A DNA stretch of 64,000 nt from Coneutiohabitans sp964457925. Lineage in GTDB: Bacteria; Zhuqueibacterota; Zhuqueibacteria; Zhuqueibacterales; Zhuqueibacteraceae. Made by a program: the position numbers and the translations under genes. The stretch spans positions 124,001 through 188,000 of the forward strand of contig CAYWGH010000001.1 of NCBI GenBank assembly GCA_964457925.1. The letters are read 5' to 3'. The notes beneath the pieces were generated by a model. The model was not told the origin of the DNA. It ran no database searches and saw only the letters and a list, made by a program, of their open reading frames with translations. Below are positions 36,672-45,017 of the stretch, in pieces. Position 1 is the stretch's first letter. Each line of letters opens with the position of its first letter.

Positions 36672-37556
36672 GTGAGCATGAAAAATCTCTCCGCCTATTT
36701 TCTCATCACTCGTCCTCTCAATGTTCTCATCGCCGGAATCTCGATTTTATTGGCTGCCGGCCTGGTGCGGCCGTTCATTTTCAGCGCCAATGTCGTGTGC
36801 GCCCTCCTCGCCGGCATGCTTATCACCGCCGGCGCGAATGTGATCAATGATGTTTATGATGTTGCCATCGATCGCATTAACAAACCGGGCCGCGTGCTGC
36901 CGTCGGGGCGCATGCGCACGGCAACAGCGCGGCGCTATGCGATAATTTTATTTGCAAGCGGCGTAATTTTTAGTATATTTGCCAGCCTTGCCGGGGCGGT
37001 TATCGCATGCGCCGTCAGCGTGCTGCTCATCGCTTATAGCATCTCGCTCAAGCGCCAGCCGCTCACCGGCAACCTGGCAGTGAGTCTGGCGACGGCGTTG
37101 TCGTTCATTTTTGGCGCGCTTGCCGCCGCGGAGGGGGCAAAAGCTTTGCAGCAGACGGAGCTCCCGTTCGGCGATTGGCGGCCGGGAATTTTTCCTGCCG
37201 TGTTTTCCTTCCTCTTTCATTTTGGCCGGGAAGTTGTCAAGGATATCGAAGACCAAGCGGGAGATCGAGCAGTTGGCGCACAAACCCTGCCCCTGGCTTG
37301 GGGCTTGCGTGTGGCGCAGATCGTCGCGTCGATGGCGTTTATCCTCCTGGCCGGTGTTGTCTTGCTTCCCCACGTCCTCGGCGTTTATCACGCCCCTTAT
37401 CTGTGGCTCATCCTGCTCGGCGTTTATCCGGTGCTCGGCTTCGCCATGTTTCAGCTTTGGAAAAATCCTGATACCGCGCGCATGCGCTTGACCAGCGGCC
37501 TGCTCAAGGCAGATATGCTGGTGGGCTTGCTGGCGATTTATGCGGGGAGTTGGTGA
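36672..37556 (+). CDS. UbiA-family prenyltransferase
   Basis: This 294-residue integral membrane protein has the two Asp-rich motifs of UbiA enzymes: NDVYDVAIDRINKPGR and REVVKDIEDQAGDR. The pattern LITRPLN at the start and the IDRINKPGRVLPSG motif resemble geranylgeranylglycerol-phosphate geranylgeranyltransferases and the MqnP-like enzymes of menaquinone synthesis. Both roles fit, because the window also has mqnL- and mqnE/A-like genes. The start is GTG 36672 or ATG 36678. The last 66 bases are exactly repeated about 780 bases downstream, on the other side of an HNH cassette. Confidence 0.85.
   Translation: MSMKNLSAYFLITRPLNVLIAGISILLAAGLVRPFIFSANVVCALLAGMLITAGANVINDVYDVAIDRINKPGRVLPSGRMRTATARRYAIILFASGVIFSIFASLAGAVIACAVSVLLIAYSISLKRQPLTGNLAVSLATALSFIFGALAAAEGAKALQQTELPFGDWRPGIFPAVFSFLFHFGREVVKDIEDQAGDRAVGAQTLPLAWGLRVAQIVASMAFILLAGVVLLPHVLGVYHAPYLWLILLGVYPVLGFAMFQLWKNPDTARMRLTSGLLKADMLVGLLAIYAGSW
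37489..37554 (+). repeat. 66-bp direct repeat, copy 1 (3' end of UbiA gene)
   Basis: This segment is identical, base for base, to 38267-38332. Copy 1 ends in the UbiA stop codon region (TGA here, TAA after copy 2). Together with copy 2 it flanks the HNH endonuclease cassette. Exact identity over 66 bp at a distance of 778 bp is not expected by chance. Confidence 0.9.
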
Positions 37557-37588
37557 GAACTCTGGAATAAAATCAGAAGAGGGATATT

Positions 37589-37828
37589 ATGGTTACAGTC
37601 AGAGCATACGAAGAAATCATCGAGTTCATCGCGGCAGGCACAAGCCCGAATTCGGTGATAGCTTATCAACCCTCGCAAAGCGCCAAAGATCGCGTTGCGG
37701 ATCTGATCTCGCGCGAGAAGACCAACGGCCTTACGCCTGATGAAAAGACAGAATTAGATCACTACTTGCAAATCGAACACATCATGCGGCTGGCCAAAGC
37801 GCGTGCTTACAGACATGTCCGGCCATGA
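37589..37828 (+). CDS. Small protein co-encoded with HNH endonuclease
   Basis: This encodes 79 residues from the ATG at 37589 (AGAGGG upstream). The protein has an N-terminal helix-turn pattern (MVTVRAYEEIIEFIAAG) and a C-terminal charged helix (ELDHYLQIEHIMRLAKARA). It overlaps the HNH gene by 4 bases (ATGA), so both are co-translated. Proteins of this size often precede orphan HNH nucleases as small partners. Function is not known. Confidence 0.75.
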   Translation: MVTVRAYEEIIEFIAAGTSPNSVIAYQPSQSAKDRVADLISREKTNGLTPDEKTELDHYLQIEHIMRLAKARAYRHVRP

Positions 37829-38244
37829 GCAGCCGTGTCAGCGATGAAATGCGTACGGCAGTCGCGATTCGGGCAAGGTATGCTTGTGAATATTGTTTGA
37901 TTCATGAAGATGACACAGTCTACGGGTGTCAAATCGACCATATCACAAGCATTAAGCACGGGGGCGCCACCGTCTTAGAAAATCTAGCTTACGCTTGCGT
38001 GTTTTGTAATCGTTCTAAAGGGAGTGACATCGGTTCAATCTTGTGGCCCACGCAGCAATTAGTTCGTTTTTATAACCCGCGAATAGAAACGTGGGAAAGC
38101 CATTTTAAGCTAGACGGCGCCATTATTCGCCCTCAAACTGAAATCGGAAAAGTGACGGCGCAAATTCTTGCTTTCAACAACATCGACAGAGTTTTGGAAA
38201 GGCAAATCTTGATTGCAATTGGAAGATATCCGTTTGTGACTTGA
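37825..38244 (+). CDS. HNH endonuclease
   Basis: This 139-residue protein carries the HNH nuclease fold: the Cys pair CEYC, then QIDHITSIKHGGATVLENL (the DH..H and N of the motif) and the second Cys pair ACVFCNRSKGS. These provide the Zn-binding and catalytic metal sites. It acts on DNA as a nicking or cleaving enzyme. It follows the 79-residue gene with a 4-base overlap and lies inside a cassette flanked by 66-bp direct repeats, which suggests mobility by endonuclease-driven insertion. Confidence 0.9.
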   Translation: MSSRVSDEMRTAVAIRARYACEYCLIHEDDTVYGCQIDHITSIKHGGATVLENLAYACVFCNRSKGSDIGSILWPTQQLVRFYNPRIETWESHFKLDGAIIRPQTEIGKVTAQILAFNNIDRVLERQILIAIGRYPFVT

Positions 38245-38266
38245 CGAGAACTTTTGGGTGCCTGCC

Positions 38267-38332
38267 TGACCAGCGGCCTGCTCAAGGCAGATATGCTGGT
38301 GGGCTTGCTGGCGATTTATGCGGGGAGTTGGT
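38267..38332 (+). repeat. 66-bp direct repeat, copy 2 (duplicated UbiA 3' end)
   Basis: This is the exact second copy of 37489-37554, ending before TAA rather than TGA. It probably represents the original end of the UbiA gene, with the cassette inserted before it, or the reverse. It is followed by a GCGCGGAC...GTCCGCGC hairpin (38343-38364). Confidence 0.9.
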
Positions 38333-38432
38333 AATATGCGGGAGCGCGGACTTTCGTGTCCGCGCCGGCCTGGAAAGGTTATTTATTTCACGTGTCAATT
38401 CGATTGTGGCCATACTAACATGGAGTTTTATT

Positions 38433-38678
38433 ATGGCTACCCTACTGCACGCAACATATGATGGCGCAGCGTTGCATCCGGATGAGCCGCTCACGCTTGA
38501 ACCGAATACACGTGTGCGCATAACCATCGAAACCTCCAAGCCGCTTGTGAAGAAAAAGCGCTCTTTTTTTCGCACCGCGCAATCCCTGAATCTCCAAGGC
38601 CCGCCGGACTGGTCTGCGAGATTCGAAGATTATCTTTGCACCGCAGAGAAGAAACATGATGAAAGAAGTGTTTCTTGA
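38433..38678 (+). CDS. Antitoxin of a PIN-type toxin pair (DUF104/AF2212-like)
   Basis: This encodes 81 residues from the ATG at 38433 (TGGAG upstream). MATLLHATYDGAALHPDEPLTL resembles the small AF2212-like antitoxins with an N-terminal beta domain, and a Lys-rich helix follows. Its end overlaps the start of the PIN toxin gene (38656/38659). The short length and the overlap fit a toxin-antitoxin operon. The identity of the antitoxin family is probable rather than certain. Confidence 0.75.
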   Translation: MATLLHATYDGAALHPDEPLTLEPNTRVRITIETSKPLVKKKRSFFRTAQSLNLQGPPDWSARFEDYLCTAEKKHDERSVS

Positions 38679-39070
38679 TTCGGCCTATGCATTTGCGCTT
38701 TCTGCTCCCCATGATCAATATCACGAGCGCGCGTTGCAGCTCGGCGGAGCAACTGGAGCGCAATGCCACGCGGTTGATTACAACTCGTGCTGTCCTATTA
38801 GAAATAGGCAATGCACTGGCTAAACTTAGATATCGTGAAGACGCCATCACGCTGCTGGATTCTCTTGAAGATGATTCAAACGTTGAAATCATCTCCATTT
38901 CAGAGGATTTGTATAAAAGAGCATTCGAGTTGTACCGAGAAAGAATAGACAAGGAGTGGGGCCTGACAGATCGCATCGCGTTTATAGTTATGCAGGATAG
39001 GGAGCCGACGGAGGCTTTAACAACTGATGATCACTTCCGGCAGGCAGGTTTTCAAGCGCTGCTGTCATAG
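38656..39070 (+). pseudogene. PIN-domain toxin, apparent frameshift
   Basis: From ATG 38656/38659 the first frame reads VFLDSAYAFALSAPHDQYHERALQL, with the first PIN acidic residue. After base 38741-38747 that frame ends early, but the next frame continues AEQLERNATRLITTRAV, EIGNALAKLRYREDA and later WGLTDRIAFIVMQD, TTDDHFRQAGF, which carry the remaining PIN residues. One extra base (probably a G in CGGCGG) explains the break. The toxin would otherwise be an ordinary intact PIN RNase, so this is either a recent inactivation or an assembly error. A frame starting at 38675 is just the tail. Confidence 0.75.
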
Positions 39071-39131
39071 CGGTTTTAGGCAGAAAGGCCAACTTCTAAT
39101 AGTCTCGCGAACTCGAAGGGAATACCTCTTC

Positions 39132-39359
39132 ATGAAAGAAATAACCAAAAAATACACCAACGGCGAAGTCACGGTTGTTTGGCAACCGGCCAAGTGCATC
39201 CATTCGACCATTTGTTTTAAGGGTCTGCCGGAGGTTTTCGATCCCCGAAAACGGCCGTGGGTGAATATTGCCGGCGCCAACACGGAAAGAATAATCGATC
39301 AAGTAAGCCAGTGCCCCTCGGGCGCGCTTTCGTATTTTTTGAATAAAAGCGAATCATAA
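39132..39359 (+). CDS. YjdI-like (4Fe-4S) mono-cluster ferredoxin
   Basis: This encodes 75 residues from the ATG at 39132. The fold pattern KKYTNGEVTVVWQPAKCIHSTICFKGLP (in parts), then RPWVNI and VSQCPSGALSYF, matches the Fer4_19/YjdI family of small divergent iron-sulfur proteins. The Cys residues are C at residue 22, C at 28 and C at 61. Electron-carrier or sensor role is inferred. It sits between the toxin pair and a terminator-like inverted repeat. Confidence 0.8.
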   Translation: MKEITKKYTNGEVTVVWQPAKCIHSTICFKGLPEVFDPRKRPWVNIAGANTERIIDQVSQCPSGALSYFLNKSES

Positions 39360-39365
39360 GCAACC

Positions 39366-39419
39366 ACCGCCCGGGCGCTGTAATCCGAACTCTGAAGACT
39401 GCAACAGCGCCCGGGCGGT
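39366..39419. terminator. Perfect 16-bp GC-rich inverted repeat
   Basis: ACCGCCCGGGCGCTGT (39366-39381) and its exact reverse complement (39404-39419) are separated by 22 bases. The element sits between the ferredoxin gene and dtd. It lacks a T-run, so it may be a Rho-dependent or mRNA-stabilising hairpin. Confidence 0.5.
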
Positions 39420-39431
39420 AATTGACTAAAA

Positions 39432-39887
39432 ATGCGAGCACTTCTCCAACGTGTGCAAAAAGGTTCGGTGAAAGTTAACGGCCAAATTGTGGGCGCGATT
39501 GATCAGGGTTTGGTGATCCTGCTCGGCATCGCGAAGCACGACACCGCCGAAGATGCCGTTTATCTTGCCGACAAATGTGTGAACTTGAGAATCTTTGAAG
39601 ACGAGAACAGCCACTTCAATCATTCGCTGCTCGAAGCGGGCGGTAGCGTGTTGGTGATCTCGCAATTCACGCTTTACGGCGACACGCGCAAGGGCCGGCG
39701 GCCCGGCTTTGACGAGGCCGCGCGCCCGGAGGCGGCAGAACCGCTGTATCGTGTTTTCATCGATCAATTGAAGCAGCACGAGATCAGAGTCGCCGAAGGC
39801 GTGTTCGGCGCCATGATGCTGGTCGAGATTCACAACGACGGTCCGGTGACGTTCATGTTGGAATCAAAATCGAACAACCGCGAGTAA
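39432..39887 (+). CDS. dtd: D-aminoacyl-tRNA deacylase
   Basis: The 151-residue protein has the DTD motifs SQFTLYGD (active-site Ser-Gln) and NDGPVT (Gly-cis-Pro motif) and the standard N-terminus MRALLQRVQKGSVKVNG. The enzyme hydrolyses D-amino acids mischarged onto tRNA and Gly from tRNA(Ala). The length is normal. It is followed after 63 bases by the maf gene. Confidence 0.95.
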   Translation: MRALLQRVQKGSVKVNGQIVGAIDQGLVILLGIAKHDTAEDAVYLADKCVNLRIFEDENSHFNHSLLEAGGSVLVISQFTLYGDTRKGRRPGFDEAARPEAAEPLYRVFIDQLKQHEIRVAEGVFGAMMLVEIHNDGPVTFMLESKSNNRE

Positions 39888-39950
39888 AAATGAGCGCACA
39901 TTCGCGTGAATCCGCGGTTTCAAAAAACTGCATAATTTGAATATTTAAAA

Positions 39951-40541
39951 ATGAGTTTCCCGCTGCCCTTGCCCAATAAACCGATCATACTCGCGTCGTC
40001 GTCGCCGCGCCGCGCTGAACTGCTGCAAAAAATCGGATTGACCTTTGAAATTCACCCCAGTCATGTTGATGAAGAAGACGGCGTGTATCATCTGCCGCCG
40101 GCGGAGATGGTGACGGAATTGGCGCGGCGCAAGGCGCTGGCTGTTGCCGCGCATTACGACTCGGCGTTGATCATTGGCGCCGACACCACCGTCGTGCTTA
40201 ACAATAAAATTTTGGGAAAACCCGCGACGGCCGCAGAAGCATGTGAGATGCTGGCCCAGCTTGCCGGGCACACCCATGACGTTTACACCGGATTTGCATT
40301 GATTGATCAGCCCAGCGGCCGTTGCGTGCAGGGCGTGGAGAGAACCGCAGTCACGTTCCGGCAGCTTCAACGCGATGAAATCGCGGCCTACGTTGCCAGC
40401 GGCAATGCCATGGACAAGGCCGGCGCTTACGGCATTCAGGATTTCAGCGCGGTTTTTGTCGAACGCATCGAGGGATGTTTCTACAATGTCGTGGGCTTTC
40501 CGCTCACGCATTTCTACAGGAAATTACAGGAATTTTTGTGA
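39951..40541 (+). CDS. maf: Maf-family nucleotide pyrophosphatase
   Basis: This 196-residue protein has the Maf motif LASSSPRRAELLQ at the N-terminus, GADTTVVLNNKILGKP in the middle and DKAGAYGIQDFSAVFVERIEGCFYNVVGFPL at the end (in parts), all conserved. The enzyme hydrolyses nucleoside triphosphates (dTTP/UTP class) and removes modified nucleotides. It lies between dtd and a RodZ-like gene, likely in one operon. Confidence 0.95.
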   Translation: MSFPLPLPNKPIILASSSPRRAELLQKIGLTFEIHPSHVDEEDGVYHLPPAEMVTELARRKALAVAAHYDSALIIGADTTVVLNNKILGKPATAAEACEMLAQLAGHTHDVYTGFALIDQPSGRCVQGVERTAVTFRQLQRDEIAAYVASGNAMDKAGAYGIQDFSAVFVERIEGCFYNVVGFPLTHFYRKLQEFL

Positions 40542-40562
40542 CGTTTTATCTCAGGTGGATGT

Positions 40563-41468
40563 ATGTTTGAAATTGGTGAAAAATTAAAAGCGGCGCGCGC
40601 CGTGAAAGGCGTTGCGCTTGAAGAGATTGCCGGCCGGACGCGCATTAACCTGGCGTATTTGCGCAACATGGAAGAAGGCAAATTCGATTTTTTGCCCAAA
40701 CCGATCGTTATGGGCTTTCTCAAAACGTTTGCGAAAGAAGTCGGGCTGGATGGCAATGAACTGGCCATGCAACTGCAGCCGTCAACGCTCCCCATCGACT
40801 TTGCCGCGCCGGCAGCAGAGATGCGCAGGCAAACCACGGCTGCAGCCACCGCCGTTAGTTCCACCCCGGCTTTCAGCCAGGAGGATTTCAAAAGTGTTCG
40901 CCCGGGATTTCCTTATCTGAAGGAAATCGCTTTGGGGCTTGGCGCATTGCTGGTGATGGCGTTATTGTTTTATTTTGTGGCGCGCACGCCCGAGGAAGAA
41001 CCGTCAGCGGAAAACGTGCCAGCGCATAACGAAAGCGCGCCAGCGCCGCTGGCAAGCGGCCCGGTGCAGGAAATTTCGATTGCGCAAATGGCGGCGAATC
41101 CGGCGCAACAACCCAAAACCGATTCCACCGTCACTGTCAAGCAGGTACAAGTGACGCTGGAAGCCAGATTCAAAGATCGCGTTTGGCTTGCGGTTACCAT
41201 TGATGATTCGTTGAAGATGGATTCCATTTACCGCGCCGGCATGACGCAAAGTTGGCACGCGAAGAAAAATTTTCGTCTCAGTATGGGCAATGCCGGCGCA
41301 GTGACGCTGCTGCTCAACGGCAAAGAATTGGAGCCAATCGGCCTCGCCGGCCAAGTGGCTGACGTTGTCATCACGCCGGCTGGCGTGATGGAAAAACGTT
41401 TGCGAAAGCCGCAACGCCAGAGATCGCCGGAGATTCCGCCCGTGCGCACGCGGCTGAATAATCGCTAA
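40563..41468 (+). CDS. RodZ-like cell-shape protein
   Basis: The 301-residue protein starts with a RodZ-type HTH domain (IGEKLKAARAVKGVALEEIAGRTRI, in part, residues 4-70). One membrane segment (LGLGALLVMALLFYFVA, near residue 125-141) and a Pro/Ala-rich linker follow. The C-terminal beta domain resembles DUF4115 (LEARFKDRVWLAVTIDDSLK, MGNAGAVTLLLNGKELEPIG). This order is that of RodZ, which links MreB and the membrane. It is the last gene of the dtd-maf operon. Confidence 0.85.
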   Translation: MFEIGEKLKAARAVKGVALEEIAGRTRINLAYLRNMEEGKFDFLPKPIVMGFLKTFAKEVGLDGNELAMQLQPSTLPIDFAAPAAEMRRQTTAAATAVSSTPAFSQEDFKSVRPGFPYLKEIALGLGALLVMALLFYFVARTPEEEPSAENVPAHNESAPAPLASGPVQEISIAQMAANPAQQPKTDSTVTVKQVQVTLEARFKDRVWLAVTIDDSLKMDSIYRAGMTQSWHAKKNFRLSMGNAGAVTLLLNGKELEPIGLAGQVADVVITPAGVMEKRLRKPQRQRSPEIPPVRTRLNNR

Positions 41469-41501
41469 ATGCGCTGATAGCGCTTTGTAAGGAGGCGTAA
41501 G

Positions 41502-42611
41502 ATGCGTAGCTTTTTGATTCTTTCGATCCTATCATTTTTGCATACTGGCGCATATACGAAAAGCAATGTCGTGGGGATAGACACCGTCATTATAAGTGGG
41601 AAAAAGGCAACCGTATGGGCATCTTCTACACTTCCGTCAAAACAATTGGGACGATATTCCGTGAAAAATGCTTTTGATGGTGACAGCACAACGGCATGGG
41701 TGGAAGGAGTAGAAGGAGATGGCGCAGGAGAATCCATTACTGTAGAATTCCTAGAAAATGTTACGGTGAAGGGTTTTCTCCTATTCCCAGGATACACAAA
41801 ATCAGTAAAAACGCTTATAGAGAATGTCATTCCAACCGGAATCAAGACTGTAGTGGATGGCAAGCATTTCAACTACTACAGGATATTTTATTCGGAAACT
41901 GTTATAACATATCAGGATGAAGAATGGGATTGCGGTCCAGAGGATCCAATCAACCTGAATCCTCGCTTTATCATATTTGATAAGCCAATCCTCGGCAAGC
42001 TTTTTCAATTGCAGATAGTAGACGTTCTGCCTGGGATGAAGTATCGCGACCTGGCGATATCGGAATGGAATTTATTCCTTGATGAAAGCGGGTTCCAACC
42101 CAGACGCACAGATTATGAAAAAATGTTTTCGTTGCTTAGCGACTTCGCTAAGGGAAATTTAAGCGACCATTTTGCGAAAAATATCTTCGTTGAAAAATTA
42201 TTATTATTAAATCATTTTGATCTTACTGATCTTCTTTATCTTCTTGAGGAACACATTGATACTTCACTAGTTGCACCACAAAATAAAAAATACCAGGACC
42301 ACCTTATTTCACAGCTTGAGAGTAGAGGTGGCAGTCTCACCGGCCCGCCACTACAAATCTTCTTAAAAGCTGAACATTCAGATTTCATAAATAACATAGT
42401 CATGGCTGTTTCTAGGGGGAATAGGTATTATCTTCTCGGGGCTACATGTTTTGTATTTGATTTTGGCTGGCAAGGAAGTGTATACGTACATCCGCTAATC
42501 GTTCTAAATCAGGAATATAAAACTATTGAGCTACGAACACTCAAGTATGATCGTTTTGATACAGGTTCATTAGCTGAAGGGGTGTCTTGTGGCACATTTT
42601 CAGTACCATGA
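41502..42611 (+). CDS. Secreted discoidin/NADase-type glycan-binding protein
   Basis: The ATG at 41502 follows AAGGAGG with good spacing. A short signal peptide (MRSFLILSILSFLHTG) is followed by a beta domain of the NADase-type glycan-binding/discoidin kind: SSTLPSKQLGRYSVKNAFDGD, TTAWVEGVEGDGAGESITVEF, GFLLFPGYTKS. The C-terminal 180 residues are helical and not recognised. The DNA is AT-rich and differs from its GC-richer neighbours, so transfer is likely. Its partner is unknown. Confidence 0.75.
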   Translation: MRSFLILSILSFLHTGAYTKSNVVGIDTVIISGKKATVWASSTLPSKQLGRYSVKNAFDGDSTTAWVEGVEGDGAGESITVEFLENVTVKGFLLFPGYTKSVKTLIENVIPTGIKTVVDGKHFNYYRIFYSETVITYQDEEWDCGPEDPINLNPRFIIFDKPILGKLFQLQIVDVLPGMKYRDLAISEWNLFLDESGFQPRRTDYEKMFSLLSDFAKGNLSDHFAKNIFVEKLLLLNHFDLTDLLYLLEEHIDTSLVAPQNKKYQDHLISQLESRGGSLTGPPLQIFLKAEHSDFINNIVMAVSRGNRYYLLGATCFVFDFGWQGSVYVHPLIVLNQEYKTIELRTLKYDRFDTGSLAEGVSCGTFSVP

Positions 42612-42875
42612 CCTCCCACCCCTTTCCAGTGAAACATTGCACACGTCGGACGCGACAAGCACGGCATGAATTCCACGTCTGTGCTCGTCTCAACGTTTTG
42701 TGGCGTTCCAAACGTCCCGTCTTCGATGTCGCGCCGCTGAGGCCGGTGTTCGGCTGGGAATTTTGAATGGTTAATTGCGAATGGTCAATTGGCCTGATTA
42801 ATTGATGTGAAACTTCGTTTCAAAAAGATTTGATTGCGGCTTGAATACCACATTACGCACAACATAAGGACGACG

Positions 42876-44291
42876 ATGTCACAAAGGATTCATTTGATTG
42901 CGATTTGCGGCACAGGAATGGCCGCGCTAGCCGGCATGCTCAAAGAACGCGGGTACCATGTCACCGGCTCCGATGAAAATGTTTACCCGCCGATGAGCAC
43001 GTTTTTGGAGAGTAAAGGCATTCCGGTTGCATCCCCCTTTGACGCAAAGAACCTTCAACCCGCGCCTGATCTGGTCGTGGTGGGCAACGCCATGTCGCGC
43101 GGCAATCCCGAAGTCGAATATGTGCTCAATGAGCAGATTCGCTACGCCTCCCTTTCCGAGATGCTGCGCGAGTATTTCATTCGCGGCAAGTATTCGTGTG
43201 TCGTTGCCGGCACGCACGGCAAAACCACGACGAGCAGCCTGCTCGCCTGGACGCTGCACCACGCCGGACTCGCGCCCAGCTTTTTCATTGGCGGCATTCC
43301 GGAAAATTTCGGCCAGGGTTATCAACTGGGCAGCGGCAAGCATTTCGTGTTGGAAGGCGATGAATACGACACGGCGTTTTTCGACAAGCGCGCCAAATTT
43401 TTGCATTACTTGCCCAATCTCGTCATTCTCAATAACATTGAATTCGATCACGCCGACATTTACAAAAATATTGACGAGATACAGCTTGCTTTTCAACGCT
43501 TGCTCAATATTATTCCCGGCAACGGCTACTTGATTGCGTGTACCGACGATCCCATCGTGCGCGCCCTGATACCGCGCGCTTTTTGCAAGGTTATAACTTT
43601 CGGCACACAAGAGCCGGCGGAGTGGTCGGCAAAAGATATTCATCCGGCGGAAAACGGCGTGGAATTTTCCGTGATCCACCACGGCAAACGTTTGTCGCAA
43701 GCGTTTCTCTCGCTGGCGGGCGAGCACAACGTGAAAAATGCGCTGGCGGTGCTGGCGGCGGGAGAAATTTTGGGCGTGCCGTTCGAACAAACACTCGGGG
43801 CGTTTCAAGCCTTTAAAGGTGTGCGCCGCCGGCTGCAATTGAAATTCGACGGCGAGGTGACGGTGTTCGACGATTTTGCGCATCACCCCACGGAGGTGAA
43901 AGCGACCTTGCGCGGTTTGAAGCAGCGCTTTCCGCGGCGCCGGCTCTGGGCGGTTTTTGAGCCGCGCACTGCGACCACGAAGCGCAAAGTTTTTGAGCAG
44001 CAGTTTCTTGAGGCATTTCAAACCGCAGATCGCGTCGTTTTCGCGCCCATGCACCGCATCGACAAGGTGCCGGAAGCGGAACGCTTGTCCCTGGAGGCCG
44101 TCGTTGCAGGCGTGCGAGCCACGGGCAAGCCGGTCGACATTGTGCCGGCCGGAAATGAAATGGCTAATTTCATCGCGCGCCAGCTTGCGCCGGGCGACGT
44201 TGTTTTGTTCATGAGCAACGGCGATTTCGGAGGAACACCCGGCTTGCTGGCGAGCATACTCATGTCCGAGGCCGGCAAATCTCTCGCTTGA
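42876..44291 (+). CDS. mpl: UDP-N-acetylmuramate:L-Ala-D-Glu-DAP ligase (Mpl)
   Basis: From the ATG at 42876 (AAGGA upstream) the protein has 471 residues. It has the Mur-ligase P-loop GTHGKTTTS, AGMLKERGYHVTGSDENVYPPMS at the N-terminus (in part), a binding motif NIEFDHADIY and VFDDFAHHPTEVKATL late in the sequence. The long Mpl-type N-terminal VTGSDENVYPPMST distinguishes it from MurC. It attaches recycled murein tripeptide to UDP-MurNAc. The longer frame from 42834 is not supported. Confidence 0.9.
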   Translation: MSQRIHLIAICGTGMAALAGMLKERGYHVTGSDENVYPPMSTFLESKGIPVASPFDAKNLQPAPDLVVVGNAMSRGNPEVEYVLNEQIRYASLSEMLREYFIRGKYSCVVAGTHGKTTTSSLLAWTLHHAGLAPSFFIGGIPENFGQGYQLGSGKHFVLEGDEYDTAFFDKRAKFLHYLPNLVILNNIEFDHADIYKNIDEIQLAFQRLLNIIPGNGYLIACTDDPIVRALIPRAFCKVITFGTQEPAEWSAKDIHPAENGVEFSVIHHGKRLSQAFLSLAGEHNVKNALAVLAAGEILGVPFEQTLGAFQAFKGVRRRLQLKFDGEVTVFDDFAHHPTEVKATLRGLKQRFPRRRLWAVFEPRTATTKRKVFEQQFLEAFQTADRVVFAPMHRIDKVPEAERLSLEAVVAGVRATGKPVDIVPAGNEMANFIARQLAPGDVVLFMSNGDFGGTPGLLASILMSEAGKSLA

Positions 44292-44366
44292 GCTTCGGCG
44301 ATCGGCTTGCTGAAGTTATTCGGCGCGCCGGCAGGACATTTCACCATTATTGGTACGAGGAGAACC

Positions 44367-45017
44367 ATGAGCGATCAACATGAGCAAGAATCGGCAAGCA
44401 TGCATACGAATGGCGAGGCGGCCTCGCCCGAGCCGCACGAACGAACGGAACGCAGAAGATCATCTCAGGATCGCGAGCGCCGGCCGCGTCCCGGCGGCGG
44501 ACGCGGCGGCCCGCGTGGGCGCGATCGTCGCGGCGGCAGAGGGTTCGGCGGCGGCAGGCGTTTTCATGAGCGTGACGAGGAACCGCCCGATCCCAAAATC
44601 ACCCAACTGATCAGCGAAGTGGAAGAAAAGCTGAGTCATTCGCATGCGCCGGTGCAGATCGGACAATTGAATCCTTTTGAGCGCAAGCAAGTGCATCGCC
44701 ATTTCGAGCGTAACAAAGCGCTGTTTGAAACCAAAACCTATCGCAACGGGGAAGAGCATGTCTTGTGGATTTTTCCGGTGGCGAATTTGAAAAAATTCGT
44801 GGAGAACAAGGCGCAGGAAGCGTTGGACACCGGCGAAGATGTGGCGTTGCCGCCGATGAGCAATTACGAACGCTTTATCGTTCACAACGTTTTGAAGGAT
44901 CTAGGCAATATCGAGACGACTTCTGTGGGGGAAGGGGAAAATCGTCACATCGAGATTCATCCCAAAAAATTCGGGCGGGGTTTGAAAAGGATCGTCAAGA
45001 AGATCAAGCTGTTTTGA
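44367..45017 (+). CDS. R3H-domain RNA-binding protein
   Basis: This encodes 216 residues from the ATG at 44367 (ACGAGGAG upstream). The N-terminal third is disordered and Arg/Gly-rich (RGGPRGRDRRGGRGFGGGRR). The C-terminal 60 residues (MSNYERFIVHNVLKDLGNIET, in part) are an R3H-type nucleic-acid-binding domain as in the Jag/KhpB relatives. It is likely an RNA-binding regulator. It follows mpl in the same orientation at a spacing of 75 bases. Confidence 0.8.
   Translation: MSDQHEQESASMHTNGEAASPEPHERTERRRSSQDRERRPRPGGGRGGPRGRDRRGGRGFGGGRRFHERDEEPPDPKITQLISEVEEKLSHSHAPVQIGQLNPFERKQVHRHFERNKALFETKTYRNGEEHVLWIFPVANLKKFVENKAQEALDTGEDVALPPMSNYERFIVHNVLKDLGNIETTSVGEGENRHIEIHPKKFGRGLKRIVKKIKLF

Noticed and set aside
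42640..42766. Fragment resembling an IS200/Y1 transposase N-terminus (HVCARLNVLWRSKRPVF)
   Set aside because: Too short and without the catalytic Tyr or HUH motif; the similarity is only suggestive.
42927..44054. 375-codon minus-strand ORF
   Set aside because: Antisense to mpl, which has all Mur-ligase motifs; shadow frame.
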